From Acidobacteria bacterium RIFCSPLOWO2_12_FULL_65_11 (GTDB lineage: Bacteria > Acidobacteriota > Vicinamibacteria > Vicinamibacterales > CAVVIG01), in the NCBI GenBank assembly GCA_001767495.1, contig MELA01000104.1, positions 1 to 32,875 on the forward strand: DNA of 32,875 nucleotides, written 5' to 3'. Shown piece by piece: positions 27,565-32,875 of this stretch. Numbering within the stretch: the stretch's first letter is position 1; the number at the start of each line of letters is the position of its first letter. The translations under genes and the position numbers were made by a program. The notes under the pieces were generated by a model that was given only the letters and a program-made list of their open reading frames with translations, did not search any database and was not told the DNA's origin.

Positions 27565-28455
27565 ATGCGAACCAAACTGTTGACGTTCGTCCTGCTTGTC
27601 GCGGGGCTGTCTGGCCTCGTGCGTGCACAGAGCGTCCAGGCACCACTGCCGTCCGGATCGGCGCCCGCCCAGCAGCGACCAACCACGCTGCCGACAGGTG
27701 AGCGCTACGTGATCGGCCCGCAGGACAACCTGTCGATTACGGTGGTGGACGAACCCGAATTGACCGGAAAGTTCCGGGTGGACAATGACGGCACCTTGAC
27801 GTTCCCCTTCCTCAATCGAGTACCGGTGGCTGGTTTGACGCTGGAGGAGCTTCAAGCCCGTCTGACGACCCTCCTCAAAGCGGGGGAGATCCTCAGGAAT
27901 CCGCAAGTGCGCGTGGAAGTCGACCAGTACAAGAGCCGCAGCGTGTACGTCATTGGCGAAGTACGAGTGCCAGGCAAAGTCACGATGAGTGGCACGACGC
28001 TGACGCTGCTCGAGGCGCTTGCGCTTGCTGGCTCACCCACCGCGAATGCCAGCAACGAAATCATTGTGGTGCATCCGTCGAGGCCGGGCGCAAGTGTTGG
28101 CGGCGTTGCGGGCGCCGACATTGAAGGCGAGCGCATCACCGTCAACCGCAGAGACCTGGAGCTTGGACGAGCGGGACGCGAGATTGTTCTGCAGGACGGC
28201 GACATCATCAACGTGCCAGTGGCACAGCGGTTCTACATCTACGGATACGTCAGAAACCCCGGTACCTACGTCCTCGATCCGGGAATGACTCTGCAGCAGG
28301 CGATCGCGCTGGCGGGCGGCCTGACCGACCGCGGCTCGGATCGGCGCATCAAGGCCAAGCGACAGGTTAACGGCAAGCTGGCCGAAATGTCGCTGCAGCT
28401 CGAAGACAAGATCCTCGCAAACGACACCATCGCCATCCCATCCCGCTTCTTCTGA
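27565..28455 (+). CDS. Wza-like polysaccharide export protein
   Basis: 296 residues from ATG 27565, which gives a clean signal peptide (MRTKLLTFVLLVAGL, cleavage near Ala21) and has GGGGG 8 nt upstream; ATG 27550 is an in-frame alternative. The Poly_export domain covers ~46-122 (YVIGPQDNLSITV), followed by two SLBB domains (~126-218 and ~223-294). Such proteins form the periplasmic/outer-membrane channel for exopolysaccharide. There is no lipobox cysteine, unlike Escherichia coli Wza. The gene follows the regulator by 16 bp. No Wzc-like kinase gene is present in the visible part of the locus. Confidence 0.9.
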   Translation: MRTKLLTFVLLVAGLSGLVRAQSVQAPLPSGSAPAQQRPTTLPTGERYVIGPQDNLSITVVDEPELTGKFRVDNDGTLTFPFLNRVPVAGLTLEELQARLTTLLKAGEILRNPQVRVEVDQYKSRSVYVIGEVRVPGKVTMSGTTLTLLEALALAGSPTANASNEIIVVHPSRPGASVGGVAGADIEGERITVNRRDLELGRAGREIVLQDGDIINVPVAQRFYIYGYVRNPGTYVLDPGMTLQQAIALAGGLTDRGSDRRIKAKRQVNGKLAEMSLQLEDKILANDTIAIPSRFF

Positions 28456-28533
28456 TTCTTGGCTAGAGGAGCGCCTGCGGCCATGCCGAAGCGACGGCCA
28501 GGTGAAGCCGGAGCGAGGCATCAGCGTTAGCTC

Positions 28534-28557
28534 GCGCCGGGGGTGGGACCCCGGCGC
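28534..28557. repeat. REP-like hairpin just before asnB
   Basis: GCGCCGGGG (28534-28542) and CCCCGGCGC (28549-28557) form a perfect 9-bp stem with loop GTGGGA. It ends 9 bp before the asnB start codon, so it may hide the ribosome site. It matches the hairpin at 15398-15421 in core and loop. A weaker GCGAG/CTCGC pairing (28513-28517, 28531-28535) lies next to it. Confidence 0.75.
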
Positions 28558-28566
28558 CACTATATA

Positions 28567-30420
28567 ATGTGCGGTATCGCCGGCCTGGTACGCCGGGACG
28601 GGCCGATTGAATCGGATCCGTCGCCGGCGCTCGGCGCAGCGCTTGCGCACCGCGGCCCAGACGGTCATGGCGTCTGGTGCTCGCCGAGGCGCGACGTGGT
28701 GCTCGTCCATCGGCGCCTCGCGATCATCGATCCCAGCCCCGCCGGCGCGCAGCCGATGAGCACTTCCGACGGCCTCCATCACATCGTCTTCAACGGCGAG
28801 GTCTACAACCATCGCGAGCTACGGCGATCGCTGGAAAGCCAGGGCGAGTTGTTTTCGACCCGCAGCGACACCGAAGTGCTGCTGCGGTTGCTGGTCCGCG
28901 AGGGTCCATCCGCGCTCGCGCGGGTGCGCGGCATGTTCGCGCTCGCGTGGTGGGACATGCGCGAGCGCGCACTCGTCATCGCCCGCGATCGCTTCGGCAT
29001 CAAGCCCCTGTATGTCGCGGCCGGTGAAGAAGCCGTGGCGTTTGCATCGGAAATCCGTGCGCTCGTGTCCTCTGGTCTCGTGTCCGGCACGGTCGATCCC
29101 GCGGGTGTCCTCGCCTATCTTGCGTGGGGAAGCGTGCCGCCGTCGCTCACCTGGGCGGCGGGTGTCGAGAGCCTGACACCGGGCACCTGGCGGCGGTGGC
29201 GTTCTGGACGCGCACCGGAGGAGCAGCGCTTCGCCAGCCCGACCGACGCCCATGCGCGCCCATCCACGTCATGCGATCAACGTGAGCTCAAGGACCGGAC
29301 CCGCGAGGCCGTCGAGGGCAGTGTCGTCGCGCACCTGGTCGCGGACGTGCCGGTTGGCCTCTTCCTGTCTGGAGGCATCGATTCGTCGGCGATCCTTTCC
29401 GCGGCGGCTCATGCCGGCGTCTCTGGGCTGCGCACCTTCACCGTCAGGTTCGATGACGGATCTTCCGAGCACGAGTATGCCCGGCTCGTCGCGTCCGCCT
29501 TCGGCGCCGAGCACCGGGAGCTCGTCGTCGATCCGTCACACGTCGTCGCCGATCTGCCGCGCATTCTTGGTCATCTGGACCAGCCGACTCTTGACGCGGT
29601 CAATTCGTTTTACGTCTCGCAGGCCGTGGCGTCGACCGGCATCAAGGCGGTCTTGTCGGGCACGGGCGGCGACGAGTTGTTTGGCGGCTATCCGTCGTTC
29701 CGTCGTCTGCCGGCGGCGGTTCGCTGGAAGCGGCGCCTGCGCCCCGTCGTGCCGGCTCTTTCTTCCGTCGTGGCCGCTGGGTTGCCCGAACGGCTGTCGG
29801 GGCGCTGGCAGCACTTCATGTCGGGCAACGGTGGCATGAACGCCGCCTATCGCGCGCAGCGAGGGCTCTTCATGCCGTCAGAGATCGAAGGCTTCGCGGG
29901 ACCGGCTCTTCGCGATCGGTGGAGGCCGGCGGCCGATCGGCTCTTGGCCACCGAGTCGGCGATCTTTGACGTCCACGCGACCAGTCCGGCAGGTGAGGTG
30001 GCGGGACTCGAGACGCGGATGTACCTGTGCTCGCAGCTGCTGCGCGACCTCGACGCGATGTCGATGGCGCATTCGCTCGAGGTCCGTGTGCCGCTGGTCG
30101 ATCACGTCTTGGTCGATGCCGTCTGGCCCGACCTCGGCGCCCACCCCTCGCTGATGCGCAACAAGCGATTGCTGCACGAGACGCTGGCCCGGCCGCTGCC
30201 GCCCGCCTCCGTCGAGCGGCCCAAGCAGGGGTTCATCCTGCCGTTTGAACGCTGGATCGGTGGCGAGCTCGAACCGTTCGTGCGTGATGGGATGCGCCAG
30301 CTCGCCGCCGGCCGCTGGATCTCGGCAGACGCCCCCGACCGAGTGTGGCAGGCGTGGCGCGAGGGTCGCGCACACTGGACGCGACCCTGGAGCCTCGCCG
30401 TCCTGGGACATTTTCTCTAA
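28567..30420 (+). CDS. asnB: Glutamine-hydrolysing asparagine synthetase
   Basis: 617 residues from ATG 28567. This start is fixed by chemistry: it places Cys2 (MCGIAG) as the N-terminal nucleophile of the glutaminase domain; the open frame begins earlier but would bury it. The synthetase domain has the ATP-pyrophosphatase loop SGGIDSS (268-274). The enzyme makes asparagine from aspartate, or in exopolysaccharide loci amidates or modifies a sugar or other acid; the location beside export and methyltransferase genes favours the latter. No ribosome site is visible in the 9 bp between the hairpin and the start. A methyltransferase gene follows after 15 bp. Confidence 0.93.
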   Translation: MCGIAGLVRRDGPIESDPSPALGAALAHRGPDGHGVWCSPRRDVVLVHRRLAIIDPSPAGAQPMSTSDGLHHIVFNGEVYNHRELRRSLESQGELFSTRSDTEVLLRLLVREGPSALARVRGMFALAWWDMRERALVIARDRFGIKPLYVAAGEEAVAFASEIRALVSSGLVSGTVDPAGVLAYLAWGSVPPSLTWAAGVESLTPGTWRRWRSGRAPEEQRFASPTDAHARPSTSCDQRELKDRTREAVEGSVVAHLVADVPVGLFLSGGIDSSAILSAAAHAGVSGLRTFTVRFDDGSSEHEYARLVASAFGAEHRELVVDPSHVVADLPRILGHLDQPTLDAVNSFYVSQAVASTGIKAVLSGTGGDELFGGYPSFRRLPAAVRWKRRLRPVVPALSSVVAAGLPERLSGRWQHFMSGNGGMNAAYRAQRGLFMPSEIEGFAGPALRDRWRPAADRLLATESAIFDVHATSPAGEVAGLETRMYLCSQLLRDLDAMSMAHSLEVRVPLVDHVLVDAVWPDLGAHPSLMRNKRLLHETLARPLPPASVERPKQGFILPFERWIGGELEPFVRDGMRQLAAGRWISADAPDRVWQAWREGRAHWTRPWSLAVLGHFL

Positions 30421-30435
30421 GCCACTCATCGATCT

Positions 30436-31578
30436 ATGCCGAACCCGCGGGCGATCGCGAAGCGGATGCTCTTGCGGACCGTTGAAGTCCTCACCAGCCG
30501 GCATCCGGTTCTGCTTCCGCAAATCGCCTCCGATGAGGCCTCCACGCTCGATGTGACGGCTCCGTACCGTGTCGAAGGACCAACGTTGGACATCCAGATC
30601 CACAACCCGGGGCGCGGCGAGCTGACGGCGACCTTGCTGACCCCGAATGGCACGAATGCCTCGCGCGTGCATTGGCGCTCGAAACCGATTCCATTCAACG
30701 GGCCGGCGATGCTCGGCTTCGATCTGACGAGCGGCCAGGTTCGAGTGGGAGGGCAGGATTGCGGCCACGCCCCCGTTCCGTTGCCAGCGCGTCGCTTCTC
30801 GTGGGCCCTCACGATCCGCGACTCCGGCCGCGAGCGCTCGCGGGTTACCGGACACTATCTGCCTGGCAACGGCGCGGTCGGCGACGACTACTATGCCGGC
30901 GGGAATTACGTGGACTATGAGGCCGAGAGCCTCACCACCCGCGAGTTAGTCGTGGCGCTGGCAAGGCAGTATCCCTTCCGCGGCGTGGCCGTGGAAATCG
31001 GCTGCGCCACTGGCGGCCTGTTGGAGGATCTGGGAAGGGCCGGCTTCGACGCGATTGGCGTCGACTACTCCGCGTGGGCTGTCGGCCGGGCCCGGGAACG
31101 GGTAGGGCAGGATCGCGTCTGGCAGGTCGACGTCGAAAAGGATGAATTGACCGAGACGCCGCTTGCCGCACGCGCCCCGTTCGGCGCGTTGATCATGCTG
31201 TCTGTCCTCGAGCACTTCGCCGATCCGTTCGGCGTCCTCGAACGCGTCGGCCGACTGGTCGGACCGGGCGGGCGTCTCTTCCTGACGACGACCAACGCCG
31301 GAGGCGTCGGCCGATGGCTGTTCGGCCGCGATTGGGAGGGCTATTTCGACTGGACCCATCGCGGCGTCGATGCTGTCAGCGCCGAGTCGCTCAAGACGCA
31401 TCTCGACCGGTTGAGCTGGAAGATCGAGCAGTTCGGAACGAGCCTGGTCTGGGACGGCAACGCCGATCCAACCCATGCGACGCTCCGCGAGTGGTGGGTC
31501 TCGGACGCGAGATTTCGCCGGCTGCTGGCCGAACGGGACCTGGGCGATCTGATCACATGTGTGGCCACCAAACGATGA
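30436..31578 (+). CDS. Class I SAM-dependent methyltransferase with N-terminal beta domain
   Basis: 380 residues. The C-terminal two-thirds are a Rossmann-like methyltransferase with motif I VEIGCATGG (186-194), the acidic strand end DAIGVDYS and the post-motif LIMLSVLEHFADP. The first ~150 residues are beta-rich and unrelated to catalysis; they may bind a lipid-linked or polysaccharide acceptor. The target is unknown, but the position between asnB and another methyltransferase points to O-methylation of an exopolysaccharide. Its stop overlaps the start of the next gene (ATGA). Confidence 0.85.
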   Translation: MPNPRAIAKRMLLRTVEVLTSRHPVLLPQIASDEASTLDVTAPYRVEGPTLDIQIHNPGRGELTATLLTPNGTNASRVHWRSKPIPFNGPAMLGFDLTSGQVRVGGQDCGHAPVPLPARRFSWALTIRDSGRERSRVTGHYLPGNGAVGDDYYAGGNYVDYEAESLTTRELVVALARQYPFRGVAVEIGCATGGLLEDLGRAGFDAIGVDYSAWAVGRARERVGQDRVWQVDVEKDELTETPLAARAPFGALIMLSVLEHFADPFGVLERVGRLVGPGGRLFLTTTNAGGVGRWLFGRDWEGYFDWTHRGVDAVSAESLKTHLDRLSWKIEQFGTSLVWDGNADPTHATLREWWVSDARFRRLLAERDLGDLITCVATKR

Positions 31579-32312
31579 TGGCGGACGCAGGCGTTGGCCC
31601 CGGCCTCATCGCGCGTCTCAAGCGCGCGGTCGGTCCTCGCGTGACAACCAAGGTTCGATGCCTTGTGCGGGGGTACGGCCTGCCGAGATGGGGCAATCTG
31701 CGGCGTACAAGGCCGTTCTCAACGCAGTACGGCTTCGAGCGCGGCACGCCGATCGATCGCTACTATCTGCACCAATTTTTCGAGCTGCATCGCCACCTCA
31801 TCACAGGACGCGTGCTCGAGGTGCAGACCAGCGCGTACACCAAGTTGTTCGGCCGCGACGTCACCCAGGCCGACACCTTTGACATCGTGCCTGAGTTCGA
31901 TCCGACGTATGTCTGCGATTTCGCCCATTGCGAGGGCATCCTGCCAGACGAAGCGTACGATTGCGTGCTGTTGCCGAATACGCTTCCTTGTTTCCGGGAG
32001 CTCGACCGCTCGCTGGCGCAGGCGTTTCGCATCGTCCGTCCGGGCGGCGCGATTCTGGCGTCCACGGGAGGGTTGCTGCCACTCACGAGGGATGTCCCCG
32101 AGTACTGGCGCCTGACGCCGGACGGGTGGCGCGAACTCCTGGCCTCGGCATGGCGCGGCGCCGAACTGACGGTTGCTGAACACGGGAATTGTCTGGCGGC
32201 GGTTGGTGCGCAGATGGGCCTCGCGCTCGAAGAGCTCACCGACGCCGAGCTGGACGTCCACGATCCTCGCTATCCGGTTCTGACGACAATTATTTGTCGA
32301 AAGCCATGTTAG
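31575..32312 (+). CDS. Methyltransferase-like protein, second of the locus
   Basis: 245 residues. ATG 31575 overlaps the previous stop by 4 bp; ATG 31578 is also in frame. YGFERGTPIDRYY and FDIVPEFDP-type segments, plus RIVRPGGAILAS, mark the class I methyltransferase family common near glycosyltransferases. Motif I is unusual: VLEVQTSAYTKLFG, where related proteins have ExG after the strand, so the glycine is replaced. Activity should not be assumed. The role is probably polysaccharide modification, inferred from neighbours. Confidence 0.78.
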   Translation: MMADAGVGPGLIARLKRAVGPRVTTKVRCLVRGYGLPRWGNLRRTRPFSTQYGFERGTPIDRYYLHQFFELHRHLITGRVLEVQTSAYTKLFGRDVTQADTFDIVPEFDPTYVCDFAHCEGILPDEAYDCVLLPNTLPCFRELDRSLAQAFRIVRPGGAILASTGGLLPLTRDVPEYWRLTPDGWRELLASAWRGAELTVAEHGNCLAAVGAQMGLALEELTDAELDVHDPRYPVLTTIICRKPC

Positions 32313-32348
32313 GCCGCCAGTGAACGTCGTTGCCAGCCGTAGCGGGTC

Positions 32349-32875
32349 ATGAGCTTCGCCCGTCAAACCGTCAAACACGCATTGCTCACGACGAGCCACT
32401 ACCGACATCGACTCGAGCGGGATCGCTTCCCGGGCGTCGCGGTGCTTTGCTATCACGCCGTCCGGCCCGACGACTGGCCCGAGCACACGATGGCGTTCGA
32501 AGGACTGCATGTGCGCGCCTCGGAGCTCGAGGCGCATTGCCGCTTCTTGAAGGCGACGTGTCACCCGATCTCGCTCGGCACCTGGCGCGCGGCGCTCGAC
32601 GGGGGGCCGTCGCTGCCTGAGCGCCCGGTCCTGGTCACCTTCGACGATGGGTATCGGACAGTTGCAACCGTGGCGCGGCCGATCCTGGAGAGGTTCGGCA
32701 TTCCCGCGGCGTTGTTTGTGTGCAGTGCTCCCGTCGAACAGCGGACGTTCTTCTGGTACGACGCGATCGCGATCGCCCGCGGCGAGGCCGAAGTGCAGCG
32801 CCTGAAGCAGGCGCCGTTCGCCGAGTGGCATGCCGCCGTCTGCGCTGCCCGCGCTCCAGTGTCTGAGGGCAATCC
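32349..32875 (+). CDS. Polysaccharide deacetylase (3' partial)
   Basis: The window ends inside this gene; 175 residues are visible from ATG 32349. The carbohydrate esterase 4 motif TFDDGYR begins at residue 97, with FDD providing metal-binding aspartates, after AVLCYHAV (residues 31-38), the usual first strand. These enzymes remove acetyl groups from N-acetylated sugars, here probably during exopolysaccharide synthesis. No signal peptide is seen. It begins 36 bp after the methyltransferase-like gene. Confidence 0.88.
   Translation, partial: MSFARQTVKHALLTTSHYRHRLERDRFPGVAVLCYHAVRPDDWPEHTMAFEGLHVRASELEAHCRFLKATCHPISLGTWRAALDGGPSLPERPVLVTFDDGYRTVATVARPILERFGIPAALFVCSAPVEQRTFFWYDAIAIARGEAEVQRLKQAPFAEWHAAVCAARAPVSEGN

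Noticed and set aside
28560-28568. TATATAAT before asnB as its promoter
   Set aside because: It overlaps the asnB start codon, so transcription from it would begin inside the gene.

Overview
The window is a piece of a GC-rich Gram-negative chromosome. Outer-membrane assembly genes, a class II ribonucleotide reductase, a tRNA-tig-clpP-clpX-lon-rho cluster, an exopolysaccharide locus and short word-repeat arrays between genes fit an Acidobacteriota genome, perhaps class Vicinamibacteria. That placement is inferred from gene content; there is no rRNA marker here.

Layout. 1-6741 (+): an envelope operon of tamB (5' end outside the window), an Omp85 protein with seven POTRA-like repeats, and a short SurA-like chaperone without a prolyl isomerase domain. 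6748-7497 (-): a CPBP membrane protease. 7562-10733 (+): B12-dependent ribonucleotide reductase nrdJ with a pair of NrdR boxes, a promoter, a structured leader and an intrinsic terminator. 10857-13464: a decaying stretch with a DinB remnant, an intact alpha/beta hydrolase and SDR pair, a frameshifted membrane protein and a collapsed secreted protein. 13479-17255 (+): a helicase/exonuclease pair matching MrfA-MrfB of Bacillus subtilis, from a near-leaderless promoter. 17273-26083 (-): rpmE, aldo/keto reductase, rho, lon, clpX, clpP, tig and tRNA-Leu(UAG), with transcription running from the tRNA toward rpmE. 26084-26528: an AT-richer control region with repeated GTATCA/TGATAC half-sites. 26529-32875 (+): the start of an exopolysaccharide locus, with a NtrC-type regulator that has lost its ATPase motifs, a Wza-like export protein, an asparagine synthetase, two methyltransferases and a polysaccharide deacetylase cut by the window end.

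How the genes work together. The tamB/Omp85/SurA-like genes should move and insert outer-membrane proteins. tig, clpP, clpX and lon form the usual folding and proteolysis cluster, with rho behind it. nrdJ supplies deoxynucleotides under probable NrdR control. MrfAB-like proteins should act in repair of bulky or crosslinked DNA.

No CRISPR array, prophage or transposase was seen. The most unusual layer is repetitive DNA. Degenerate word arrays, three of them folded as long imperfect hairpins, sit between genes and run into gene ends. GC-rich palindromes appear to have inserted in frame into two coding genes (hydrolase and helicase), and one of these families recurs just before asnB.
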